Origin: Blasia pusilla
Lineage: Eukaryota; Marchantiophyta; Marchantiopsida; Blasiales
Direction of reading: 5' to 3'
NCBI GenBank assembly: GCA_050084515.1
Contig: CM114271.1
Coordinates: 55,118,001 to 55,182,000 of the forward strand
Length of the DNA: 64,000 nucleotides
The position numbers and the translations under genes are program-made. This document shows, piece by piece, positions 1-9,992 of the stretch. Below the pieces are notes generated by a model that was not told the origin of the DNA, made no database searches, and worked only from the letters and a program-made list of their open reading frames with translations. Position 1 is the stretch's first letter. Each line of letters begins with the position of its first letter.

Positions 1-290
1 CCAAGTAATGGCTCCCAAGTCTCCTCCACTGGCACACTAGAGAGAGAGGACGATGCCATTGGCTGCTACGCAAGCCCCTCACAAGATGGTACACCCTTAG
101 CTACACCATCATTTGAGCAAATAACTCCTCCACCAGCATGAGAAACCAACTCCACATGCCCAGCCATTACCTCCCATTTACTCCAAGGATGCAAAATACT
201 ACTCTCCTTGCCCCCAGCCGATACCTCTACCGTCCCGGTAGCCATCGAGCTCATTACAAGGGGTGGAAGATCCACAGACATAGTCCGAAG
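1..290 (-). other. Linker between methyltransferase and reverse transcriptase, copy A
   Basis: Minus-strand coding-like sequence after the methyltransferase. It contains a WSKWE motif matching WTSWD in copy C, and ends at the window edge with VEETWEP, which matches METWEP at the start of the RT region of copy C (about 42402). No domain is recognised. The RT itself should lie outside the window. Confidence 0.55.
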
Positions 291-1534
291 TCGACGTTGC
301 TCGGCCATACCAAGACTCAAAATCCAAGTCAAACAATTCAGGTCCATGGCCTGACCCAACACATGACGTCGTGAAGCCTAAAAAATGGAAGCAACCGCTG
401 TCACACCAGTAGCAAATCCCATCGCACGCTCTATCTCATCAGCGTTAGGCTCCACCAACTGTCGCACATGAGAATCCCATACAAGCCCGGGACCACCTTC
501 CCTGTATGCATATGACGAGGGAAAACTCACAAATGTGGGTAGTGCCATCCCAGGCTGGCCCACACGGTTCACCACTGCCATGGATGACCGATCAATAACC
601 CTCACCACCTGAGAAAGTTGCCCAATATCCAAGATACTATCCACTGTAAGGCAAGGATCCTGCTGCAGTGCATCATATGCTCGACGTAGAACCTCCCTAG
701 GAAACAAGTTTGTCCACCACAAGCATGGACGATGTGCACGCGAGCCAACTCGCGCTGCATCCAACAACACCGCTGGTCCAATCCAAGACCGCACCTCATG
801 AACACTCGCCATCATCCGGTCCGTGTCACCCAACAATGGAACATTTCTCGAATGTAAGCTAGAGCACGTGCTCGATGAACCTGAAGATGTCGTAACACCC
901 GTAACATCTCCCAAAACAATCGAGACCTAGGGTCGTGTAATCCATCACCACGACTAGCACGTGTATGACCCTGACATGGCCATCCAGAAATCACCAAATC
1001 CACAAGACCAACCCTCTCAAGGTCCTGCGCCCCCAACAATGCAATGTGTGACGGCCAAGCACGCTGGTACCCACAAATAGCTGATGGCGGCAACAACTCA
1101 GGATATCTCCGCATCAACTGACCAATATGTCGGGATGAGACTCTGTGGGCCGTCTCATCTCGCTCCACATACACGTATCTCCGCACAGGAATACCGGCCT
1201 GCAACACTGCAGCCAAACCAGTGCCAATCCCACCAAAGAGATCTAACACACAAATGCCCTCCGGCGGATATTGGCATACAATGGGTGTAGTATCCAAAGG
1301 GGATAACCCAACTGGACTAGAAGTAGGAGTCCGCCGTGGGGCGTCCTCTTCCTCGTGAGGTATAACAGCCTCACACCAAGCCTCTTGCACTAGACGATCA
1401 ACCTCCTGCCGTAGTGCACCGCATGAACTCCAAAGTGGCACATCCAACGATGAGGATGCCATTGGTGCAAAAATAGGGACCTCCTCTACCTCCTCATGCA
1501 CAAGAGAATCCATAGCAGAAACATTACCCTCCAA
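290..1534 (-). pseudogene. DNMT3-like C5-cytosine methyltransferase in copy A
   Basis: A cytosine-5 DNA methyltransferase domain carried by the element. In the frame from 1534, residues 95-106 are motif I (VLDLFGGIGTGL), followed by a VRRYVYVERDE segment (motif II) like the GIxVxRYxxxE of DNMT3. Residues 180-189 hold motif IV with catalytic Cys187 (VISGWPCQG). A frameshift near 845 moves the reading to the 914-378 frame, which has the NVPLLGDT part of motif VI, then DAARVGSRAHRPCLWWTN and the ERAMGFATGVT block. A stop near 376 separates the C-terminal motif IX/X block (RRHVLGQAMDLNCLTWI). Motifs run I, IV, VI, IX/X, the unpermuted order of DNMT3 and unlike the rearranged plant DRM. Copy A keeps all catalytic motifs but is broken twice. 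Confidence 0.85.
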
Positions 1535-2237
1535 AAAGCCAAGTGACTACTCCACTAAAACCAGCCACAGATGCTAACACTGTTGGGGAAGACCCTCTTG
1601 GTTGAGCCCCATAAATAAATCTCACAGGAACTTGGCTCATACGTCCATCCCCGGACTTCCAACCAGGTCTATAAGACCCTGTCTCAGTCCAGTAATCTAT
1701 CTGAAAACCCATCGGGTACAATACTGCTTCTCCAACTAGTACATCGTACGACTCGGCTGATGTGACTACCGCAGGTACTCCCAACCGGGAGCTATCAGTC
1801 GCATGATCTGGTCTCAACTGTACAGAAAAATTCTCCCGTGTCATGAATTGAGACCTATCATTGGCTCCTCCAAGTGATGTTTGAATGTGGAATGGGCAAG
1901 GCTCAAGCTTTGACCTCCAAATACCCAAACCAATACATGCCGCCTTTCCCAACATCAAAGGTTGGGCACCAAAGTCTAACAAGACTCTATCTGGTCTATA
2001 CACCTGTCCTGTAGGACTCACCAATCGGAATATCCCACTCCGGTTGTCCAACATACATACACCAGGTGTAAGCCTTGCATGATCAATGGCTGGCCGGGTT
2101 GGTAATGCATCCATCTTCGCCGCTGCTGCCTGCCAAGTAGCAGTGGTACTCAATGCTACACCTGACATAGAGGGTCGCTCCACCGCAACACCCTCATCCA
2201 CCTCAACACGTGTAGCAAGATAACACCCCACGTTCAC
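1524..2237 (-). pseudogene. Retroviral-type aspartic protease region of copy A
   Basis: Residues around 85-105 read VLLDFGAQPLMLGKAACIGLGI. This is the pepsin-like retroelement protease core, with the catalytic triad as D-F-G where copies C and D have the usual D-S-G. Downstream blocks (CPFHIQTSLGG, a MTRE segment, ESYDVLVGEAVLYPMGF) are conserved in all copies and make up the rest of the protease or a linker. The frame overlaps the methyltransferase frame by about 10 bases, with a Met at 1534. In the family the two were probably one polyprotein. The Ser to Phe change in DSG and nearby frameshifts argue against activity. Confidence 0.75.
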
Positions 2238-2478
2238 ACAACGTGGTCGCTAGCTGAAATACAGAGCTAAGTCAACTCCTAAAGCCATCACTCCGTGGCG
2301 AAAAAAATGGGGATCCCAACACCGAAGTTGCCATCCGCACATCTTGCCTTTGATCTTTGCATCCGTGTTTACTACACGCGATGTAGATGCCTCGATCCCC
2401 CTTGTCGGCTCAATAGGTGCGCGAGAGGAACCATGGATGGAGTCTTAAGCACCTCGGACAACAAGAATGATGGGAAGC

Positions 2479-4127
2479 CTAGCCGCCTCCCATCCTCACC
2501 CTCTGTGGGTCCAACTCACAAAGTAGCACCACGTGGCTCGACGCTCGAGTGGCTCCTCTCATAACTGCAGCCGATTCCTCAACCTGTGCTGCACTCGCCA
2601 TATAAGAGAGATCATCCCCTCCATAAGAGGTGGAAGCCCCTGCTCCCGAACTTGATCTATGCTTGATACCAGCCATAGTAGCCAACTTCTGCTCCAAGTG
2701 CTCAATCCTGGCAGCCATAGCTGACTCTGTCGTAGTGGTAGCCACCGTAGGCTCTCCAACCACTGGTCCACCTCTACCACCCCTACCACCTCTACCACCT
2801 CGGCCTCTCGGAGCTATTCCACCACGGCCGCGGCCTGATCTCAACTCTAGATGAAGATCAAAGCAACGCTCTCGAGGATGACCTGGTCTCCCGCAATGAT
2901 CACACTGAGTTGGGGCCGACTGAGGCCCATCTTCCAAAGTCCGTCTCCCATCCTCTTGGGGACAAAAATTCCTAACATGATCACCTCCACCTGTCCAACA
3001 TGACTGTCCTTGCTGCGAGGCATCAAATGAAGGCAATGGTCTCTGCGCAAGTGTCCCTCTAGGACCTGATTGAGGTCGTGTGTACCCCCTAAGACTCCCA
3101 CTACTACTACCACCACCACTACTACGAGACTGTGAGGTGGGCTGCTGAACACGAAGTAGTAGTTGTATCCCCTCTTGAATGCGGATGTCACCACTCTCTT
3201 CTTCACCATGTTAAGCTCAATCTTCTCAGATAGAGCAAACACATGGGTCAATGTGGGTGAATCATCACTCATAAGAGTAGCATCACGTACCCTGCGGCGC
3301 AACTCTCTGTCCAAGATCCCATACCAAAACTGGACTGCTTGAGCCTCAGTCACACCCTGAGTAACTGAAATCAAGCGTCGCATACGAGTGTATGCCTCAC
3401 GAAGACTCTCACTAGTCTTTCGCTCAAATTCTTGAAGACTCCTCAACTTCTGTGTCTTCACTCCCTGATAGTTCTTCTTCAACCTCTTGAAGAACTCTGC
3501 AGCCAAGCTAAATGATGGTGGGGCACTAGTACCTCCACTAGTACCCCCATTGGTACCTCCATGGGTACCTCCACTGGTACCCCCACTCCGGCTCGTACTC
3601 GTACCACTCAACGTCGGGCTCGCTGGCATAGTAGGAGCACTACTACCAATACCACCATGGGTGATAGACACATAGCCTGGAGACCAATATTTTCTCCACG
3701 CCTCAATCTCAGCAACAAGGTCCTTCCTAAACTCATGGTAATCATCCATGGGTGGTCCCTCCAAGTGCTGAAACAACCCCTTCCAAGCCAAGAAGGGTGT
3801 AAACAACGTGGCGTTCCGCAACATCTGCATATCACACCACGTATCAAACTCCTGCATGAAGTCCTCCAACTCAATGGTGCCCACTGCACCCGAATATTGT
3901 CGTGGACCCTTCATGGCCCCATATATCCCGTCCATGTCCCAAATCAATGGAGCTGCAACACTCAATAACAACGTAGAAGACTCGGTGTTTGGAATACCCT
4001 CGTCCTCCTCTTCATCAACCGTCGGAAGTGGAAAAGGTAGCCGATACCTCAATCCACTCCGTGTGAAACCACCACTGTCCACACCACGGTCCCCAACCAG
4101 ACCACTAGACAGCTCCGTGATGACCAA
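2479..4127 (-). pseudogene. gag of copy A (frameshifted)
   Basis: This is the nucleocapsid/capsid polyprotein of copy A. The first frame (4127 to about 3180) holds a gag core with WCDMQMLRN, a DDYHEF motif, an IEAWRKYW segment and a LREAYTRMRRLISVTQGVTEAQ block. Equivalent blocks occur in copies B, C and D. Near residue 180 a tandem GGT-rich stretch (GGTSGGTHGGTN) corresponds to a 12-15 bp repeat at about 3527-3600. Around 3180 the frame shifts: the open frame runs into a poly-valine artefact, while the true gag continues in the frame of 3036-2479. That frame holds the zinc knuckle CDHCGRPGHPRERC, a glycine/arginine-rich tail and a short coiled segment (IEHLEQKLATM). The start at 4127 is the first Met before the conserved FTRSGLRY block also seen in copy B. 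Confidence 0.8.
3527..3600 (-). repeat. Short in-frame tandem repeat in gag (GGT-x)
   Basis: Repeats of about 12-15 bp (ggtacctccactagtaccc-like on the plus strand) encode GGTS/GGTH/GGTN units in copy A gag. It is absent from copies B, C and D, and lies in a low-complexity linker after the capsid-like core. Confidence 0.75.
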
Positions 4128-4684
4128 CGCCGATGCCGCCCCACCACCAAATTACCACCACTAAGTAACCAAGTGACGTCGATGTCGTTGTACTTTTCTA
4201 GCTCTACTAGCTATGGGTGTAGGCAACCTAACCTGTCATCACCACAAGAAGCCTCCCACGGTCTACTTATCATCACTCCAGCCTCACTACCGGTAGCACA
4301 CAAGAGTAACACTACTCTGGAAATCAGCGTCAACCCTAACAATGGGCGCGCAAGCAAGAAGCAACGATGGAGGGGATCCAAACACACGAAGTCCAACGAC
4401 AATCCTCCAATCGCAAATGGAAATCAAGGTAACACAATCCACCAAACATGGCGCCCCCTGAATCCACAAAACCCAACACACAATTCTAACGCAATAGCTA
4501 CTCCGCCGCGGGTCGATGACGTGCTAGTCAAACTTGCAGCACTTGAAAATATCACCTGCATGGAGAAGCTACACCGTACTATGCGCTAGAGGTCCATCAA
4601 CCATAAACTTGAGATGCATAAAGCGCCTAACACGTCTCCGAACAGCACCAAATGAGCTACACCAGTGTGTACACTGGCATAGTT

Positions 4685-4739
4685 AAAAACTCAGCAGTTA
4701 AGCATCTTCTAGGCAGAATAGCCCAAAGATGGGTGACCA
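4685..4739 (+). other. 5S rRNA-derived sequence (internal control region-like)
   Basis: The stretch aaactcagcagttaagc ... gatgggtgacc matches the plant 5S rRNA internal promoter: the box A segment GCAGTTAAGC, the intermediate element and the box C segment GATGGGTGACC at the correct spacing of about 50 nt. Flanks do not continue as a full 120-nt 5S gene, and the 5' half is unrecognisable, so this is not a working rRNA gene. It lies about 560 bp upstream of copy A gag on the opposite strand. It resembles the 5S-bearing LTRs of Cassandra elements or a 5S-derived SINE head. Confidence 0.6.
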
Positions 4740-6615
4740 GTTATGCAACACTTAAATCACAAATCCTGCAAAAACTGCCTCACGCCCAAGCAAGCAAGCT
4801 TGCTTGCTTGCTCCTTGCTCCTTACTCCGCCTCTCACGCCCACTCGCCCCGAGCTACCACGAGTTGCCTCGAAGCCTCGAAACGCCGAGAAATGCTCGAG
4901 ACATGCCCCTATCGCCCCGTTCGCCATGCTTTGCTATGGAGAGAGGCCCAACCAGGGCGCCCCCAATGGGATAGGCGTCTCCAAAAATGAACGAGTCACC
5001 AACCAACCAGCCCCTCTGATCCGCTGTCCACCATACCTTGAGCTAGTCCGCGAAATTTTGATCAGCAATTACTTCACAAATCCTTGACCAAAATTGAATC
5101 TGTTTCAACTAGAATTCAATTGACCACCATAGCTATCTCTCCACAAAAAATCAGCTACAACCGAGCTCTGCACTCCGAGCTAAAAAATCAGACAAACTTG
5201 CTGTCCATACACCTCCAGAATCGCAAATCCGACAGCGCTTCCGCCCAATTTCATGCACGCAGAAATCCACAACGCTCCACACACTTGAGCAAATAGCTTC
5301 ACATGAGATCACAATACAAGTAGCAACAAGAACCTCTCACCCGATCTGGATGAACTTCAACAGAGCTTCCGCACTCCAAGCTCTCCACATCAGAAAACCG
5401 TCCAACACGAACCAGAATCTTCAATCCAGAATCTTGACGAAATTCGGCGATCTAAAGCGCGTTGGAAAGCTCTCAGCAAGGCGCTTCTTTCCCAACCAAC
5501 CACGCACCAGATTCACACCTCCAACATAGGCCACAAGCCACGAACATCCACGGCTGAGTACACAATCAGCCCTAACTAGATCCTACTGATCCACAATTGA
5601 AGCTACCATCGATCTACGTCAATTCTTTGAGTGAAATCCGTGAAAGACCTTCTGTCATAAAACACGTATAGAATCACATAAAATCGAGCCAAACCCACTC
5701 CACGATGGGAGAATCTAGGTCGAAGCTTGCGGGAAACACCATAGCCAAGAGCTCTACTCATTACTAAGGCTAACTCCCGACACAACAGGCTCAACTCAAA
5801 GAACTAACTCTTCTTTGAGTGCACTCCACCTTATATCCTCCAACCTAAGAGCGGGCCCTACTGGGAAAGTCACCCCAACTGAGTAACCCCCAACCCTATG
5901 TATGAAACCGCATCTCTACCTAGCCACTATGGTCCTACATAAGGTATGGCCTCTACTAGCACACTATACTCTACGACATAATTCGTATGGTCATGACAAA
6001 GATCCAACGCCAGTGAAATACTTTTGTTAGTAGAGATAGATCCATTGGATCTTCCTGTACTAACATCCAATGACGGGGGCACCAGGCGCGTCCCCGCCGG
6101 TCCACAACGGATCCGCATGTCACTGCAGACAGTCGGATCTACAGTGACAGGCAGATGATGTGCTTGATCCAACGGTAGGAAAATCCTCCAGATCACCTTG
6201 CCGTTGGATCTGCCGGCCTCCGCCCATGGGTTCACGGCCTTCCTCTCGCTTACCCCCTCTCTCCCGCCTGTTCACTCCCCACTCGCTCACAATCGCCGAA
6301 CTTGCTCCGCTCTGTCTCCTGTCATGTTTGCTGTTTCGCTTGCGCTCGTGAGTGGAGCTCGACCTTTGCTTCTTTCGGCGCTCGTGGAAAGGCGGTCCAT
6401 TCCTTGCATGCGCGTTGCGTGGTTGTCAAAGTTGCTCTTACCCGTTTCCTCGCAGGATCTTCTTTCTACCTCTCTAGCTGCCCTTGACTATCTTCCCCAT
6501 TACCGCCTCTCTTAGTGTCCAAATTTTGACGAAGCCTCCTCTCTCTCTCTCTAGCCTCGTTGGGTTTAAACCCCAAAACTACAAGTCTCGACAGGCCTGG
6601 TATGTTGGGTACATA

Positions 6616-6703
6616 GGTGGGAACGATTGAAAGGAGGCTTCAGGGCGCAGAGGCGCCCCTGCATCCTTCAGCACCCTGAAGCCTCCCTTCAATCGTTCCC
6701 ACC
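6616..6703. repeat. Near-perfect inverted repeat (30-bp arms)
   Basis: Arms 6616-6645 and 6674-6703 are reverse complements with one mismatch, separated by a 28-nt GC-rich loop. A third partial copy of the outer arm (gtgggaatgattga) follows at about 6751. It lies 0.7 kb upstream of the oxidoreductase gene. Confidence 0.9.
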
Positions 6704-7378
6704 CAAGGCAATCAGTTTACGCACCGGCTTCACGGCTGTCTGCTTGTAGGTGGGAATGATTGATTAGGGGGGAATGCCCCCTTCTTCCTTTTCTGGTCTT
6801 GTTGCGGCCTTCGGGTTTTGACTCTTTGAGTCCCCCTCTTTTGTACTTCCCATGGGTTTTCCATCACTCGTTTTTTTGGAAGTGCATCTTTTTCTTTTAT
6901 TCGATGCTCCAATCGTCATTAACTAACGAAGCGAGGCGAAGATCCTACCCGGGCGATTTCCAGCGCGATGGACACGTGGAGACTGAAGCGGCCAGCATGT
7001 GTTGGAAACACGGCCTTACGGCGCCACCTGGTCCGAGGAAAGGACTAGGCGCCAATCAAACTGATATGCTCCCACGAGGCGGAGGGCCACACGGCCGTGC
7101 AACGCAGAAGGCGCTTTACAAACGAAACAGGAGAGGATACAGGAAAAACTGTCTAGAGGAGGACGAGAAGGGAGAAGGGACGGGAGGAAATATAGAGTGA
7201 TGAAGAAGTGTTCTTCAGGATTGGAATGAGTGAAGAATTCAGCGTGAGGAAGTGGGTAATTTGTGGCCTTCGCGGGAGTGGATTTTGAGAAGCAAGCAGG
7301 GGAGAGCTCTTCACTTGAGGGGATTTTGTGGTAGGAAGCGCGGCGGAGTTCTTTTGATTGTGGTGGTTGGAAGGAAGG

Positions 7379-9834
7379 ATGGTTAAGGTGAAGGCCGTGA
7401 GAGTGCATTCATTGGGAGGATCGCACTCGGTGCTGTATGAAGACGTCGAGATAAAGAGTCCCCCAGAGGGACATGTGGAAATTAGGCACACCGCGATTCC
7501 TGCTACGAGCGATGATGAAACTTGGAAAGGATTCTCGCGATCCGGAAACGAGTATCCCTTTACTCTGGGGGAGAGTGGCGTCGGAGTGATCACGGAAATC
7601 GGGGCGGGAGTGTTAAATCACCAAATTGGACAGCGAGTGGCCTACGTCAATGCTCCCAATTCGGGGAGCTTTTGCGAACTGAGAATAATTTCTTCGGCGT
7701 ATTTGATACCTCTTCCGGATTTTATCAACGATGATCAAGTTGCCAGCGTTCTGTATGAGGTTTGCATCCCTGTTTTCAATCCATTCACATCGACTGCTGT
7801 TTTACATTCATGCGTTTTCCTCACTTGACTGGAAGTCTGCAACCATCGCAGCTGGCGTCGTTTGCTGTGTATCTCATAATTACTTGAAAAAGCTTTTCTG
7901 ATTACGCGAGAAAAGAACTTCCTTTTCAAATATGTCTTGATGGGATCTTAAGGCTGACATTCACATTTAGCTGGCCAAGAATATATTTGAAGGATTTTAA
8001 ATAGATGGACATGCTCAGCATCTTCCAGTTGATCTCCGCTGGATCTATTGGTTTCAAGTGCATGGGGAGTTCATTAATTATATGAGCTATTTGGTGCCAT
8101 GTTTGAAGGGAATGGTGGCCTGGATGCTGGTGAAGAAGGTCTTTCCCATCAGGAGAGGAGATACAGTGCTGATACATGATGTCACGAGTGGATTGGGATC
8201 TCTGTTATGCCAATTCGCGAAGCATTTAGGAGCCGTGGTGGTGGGCACAGTTCAGGATAAAAGTGACTTTCCTCGTGGCGATAAGGTGGGAGTTAATCAT
8301 GTTATTGGTTACACCGACTTCGGTGAAAAGGTTATGCAACTTACTAACGGAGCAGGAGTGGCCGTTGTGTACGACTCTTGGGGGAAAAATACGATTACTG
8401 GTCTCTCTCTCTCTCTCTCTCTCTCCCTCTACTTAATGGCTACGACAGGCACTGGGATGCGATCGTTCCAGGGCGAAATTAGCCGGATAGTCTAAGCGCA
8501 GTATTGCTCAGATCGGACCTCTTGTTATCGGAACGCAGAGTTTAGGCTATGACAGTCACTCCTGCATGAGCACAACCGATGTTGAGACTCATCGATTGTG
8601 CTAAACTTTTCGCATAGCAGTCCCAAAAAATCCGTCGGTTAGAGTATACTTCTCCTTTCCGACATCTCGCACTCTTTCGATGGTCCCCAATTCGCGACCC
8701 GAAGTATTTCTCCTTATGGTCCCCACCAATCTTTTGAATAGGAAGGTCTATTATTGGTAAATAATAAGGTCGAATTCCCGTTTTCTCAATATGAGCTCTT
8801 AATTTGCTGTGCAGGTTCTCTCTCCTGCCTTGCACCCAGAGGAATGTTCGTAGTAAATAGAAATGAGCCAGGATTCAGTTTTTCTGAAGTGTCAGAGAAG
8901 GGAAAAAGTATTTCGGTTGCTTTCCCTCTTCTACAAGACTATGTTGGTCGACGGGAAGATGTTCTCGAAGCGTCCGCGGAACTCTTTGCCCTTCTTAAAT
9001 CACAAACTCTTTCAATCTCAATGAAGGAAAAGGTAATCTCAAAGCATCAGTATGTCAAGATGAAGTATCCGTGTGAAGAGAGTGAGAATCACTGTTCGAG
9101 CGTCCACGGGAATGATGATGTATGTATGAGCTCGATTTAAGTTGATTCCTTTTCACTATTGTGAAAACGTTATATCTGGTGCGGAAGGCTACTTCGGAAG
9201 CCTGATAATCTTGTCTAGCGTAGCAATCTCGTCAGTCATGGACATTGACTATAATCTTATAATCAACGTCGATGACTGACGAGATTGATTTATTTCAATT
9301 GTTTTAGCGCCACTTTATTTGAGCAAATTTCACAAGTGCTTCACTCGTGTGGTATGTCCCACAAAGAGTCGAGTACGGTGGTTAGTGGCTAAGCGACGAC
9401 AGAATGTCGGTCATTGCTTGAGGCTCACTACCCTGAAATTTTACCACGTACTGACATTTTGCTTAGCTAGACTCATGTCTAGTTGGAATGTAGATGTGGG
9501 AGTAACAGATATTCTATGAGGATTTCATCAATTTATATGGTCTTCACCCAGATTTTACTTCTAGTCTTATCTATCTTTGAAGCGCTCGGACAGAAATGTA
9601 GGTCTTCTTCATTGAATATCCAGAGGTATGCATACACATCTACTAGAGCGAAGTAGTTATTAAGATTCATCGACCACACTACCGTCTGATAAGTTTCCTT
9701 TGTACGCAATTACGCAGCTTCCACTTCACAAGGCCAAAGAAGTTCTGGAAGGCATCCGGACGATGGCACATTTTGATACGGTGATACTTTCACCTCCAAT
9801 AACAGAACCGAAAGACTTTCCTCACGGATCGTGA
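7379..9834 (+). CDS. Quinone oxidoreductase-like protein (zeta-crystallin type, MDR superfamily), 4 exons
   Basis: Predicted NADPH-dependent quinone reductase of the medium-chain dehydrogenase/reductase family, probably soluble. Exon 1 is 7379-7759, exon 2 about 8070-8400, exon 3 8815-9032, exon 4 9718-9834. Introns begin GT and end AG, and phases agree at all three joins; the Gly codon split at 8400/8815 restores TGSLSCLAPRG. Exon 1 holds the GroES-like part (KAVRVHSLGG, LGESGVGVITEIGAGV, IGQRVAYV). Exon 2 holds the Rossmann fold (GDTVLIHDVTSGLGSLLCQFAKHL), with SGLG where AAGGVG is usual, and VVYDSWGKNT. Exon 4 gives LHKAKEVLEGI, the family C-terminus, then a stop at 9832-9834. The product is about 348 residues against the usual 325. 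Met 7379 matches family N-termini; an in-frame Met lies at 7358. The exon 2 start is the weakest point, as conservation begins only at LKGMVAWML (about 8100). No frameshift or stop is seen. Confidence 0.85.
8401..8432 (+). repeat. CT microsatellite at the start of intron 2
   Basis: About 13 CT repeats begin at the GT donor of intron 2 (8401) of the oxidoreductase gene. The run directly abuts the splice donor, and read as coding it gives a spurious LSLSLS extension. Confidence 0.85.
9224..9287. repeat. Inverted repeat in intron 3 (16-bp perfect arms)
   Basis: Arms 9224-9239 and 9272-9287 (caatctcgtcagtcat and its complement) are separated by 32 nt, inside intron 3 of the oxidoreductase gene. 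Confidence 0.9.
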
Positions 9835-9955
9835 TTGATCCAGTTTCCGACATCAATCTGCCATATTGTGGGGAATCTTGTGCTGGTGGGAGCTATATAT
9901 TGGACTGACTCATACACACATGAAGCGGCCCCTGGGTGTCCATATCTTGAATCTA

Positions 9956-9992
9956 AGAGGAATGAATCGCACTGAGTGCGATTCATTCCTCT
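9956..9992. repeat. 37-nt perfect palindrome downstream of the oxidoreductase stop
   Basis: 18-bp perfect arms around a single central base, starting 122 bases after the stop codon. In RNA it would form a hairpin in the presumed 3' UTR. It is not followed by a U-run. Confidence 0.9.

Larger units (their letters stand above)
1..4170 (-). mobile_element. Ty3/gypsy-like element copy A (methyltransferase-bearing), 5' part
   Basis: Read on the minus strand, gag, protease and methyltransferase follow in order, then a linker that ends at the window edge with an ETWEP motif. The same motif opens the pre-RT segment of copy C near 42400, so the reverse transcriptase should lie just left of the window. 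Copy A is a different subfamily from B and D: its gag has a GGT-rich repeat and one CX2CX4HX4C knuckle, and its gag tail carries an IEHLEQ coiled segment shared with the 3' half of copy C. It has a gag frameshift, a methyltransferase frameshift and a methyltransferase stop. The 5' LTR should lie right of 4170, but no partner LTR is visible, so its boundary is not defined. Confidence 0.85.
4170..7200. other. Region between copy A and the oxidoreductase gene; presumed 5' LTR and leader of A plus gene upstream sequence
   Basis: No supportable gene. From 4170 to about 5900 the sequence probably includes the leader and 5' LTR of copy A, but without a second LTR the limits cannot be set. It holds a 5S rRNA-like stretch (4685-4739) and a 24-bp palindrome of CAAG units (4787-4810). 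From about 6540 there is a short CT run and then a near-perfect hairpin (6616-6703). The reading frames here show no recognisable protein similarity. Confidence 0.5.

Noticed and set aside
290-1534. A plant DRM methyltransferase
   Set aside because: DRM has rearranged motifs (VI-X before I-V); here I, IV, VI, IX/X run in the standard order, as in DNMT3.
2847-3180. Continuation of copy A gag as a poly-valine C-terminus
   Set aside because: A frameshift at about 3180 moves gag to another frame that carries the zinc knuckle; the valine run is an off-frame reading of a serine/glycine-rich stretch.
4640-4760. A functional 5S rRNA gene
   Set aside because: Only the internal promoter half matches; the 5' half and 3' end do not.
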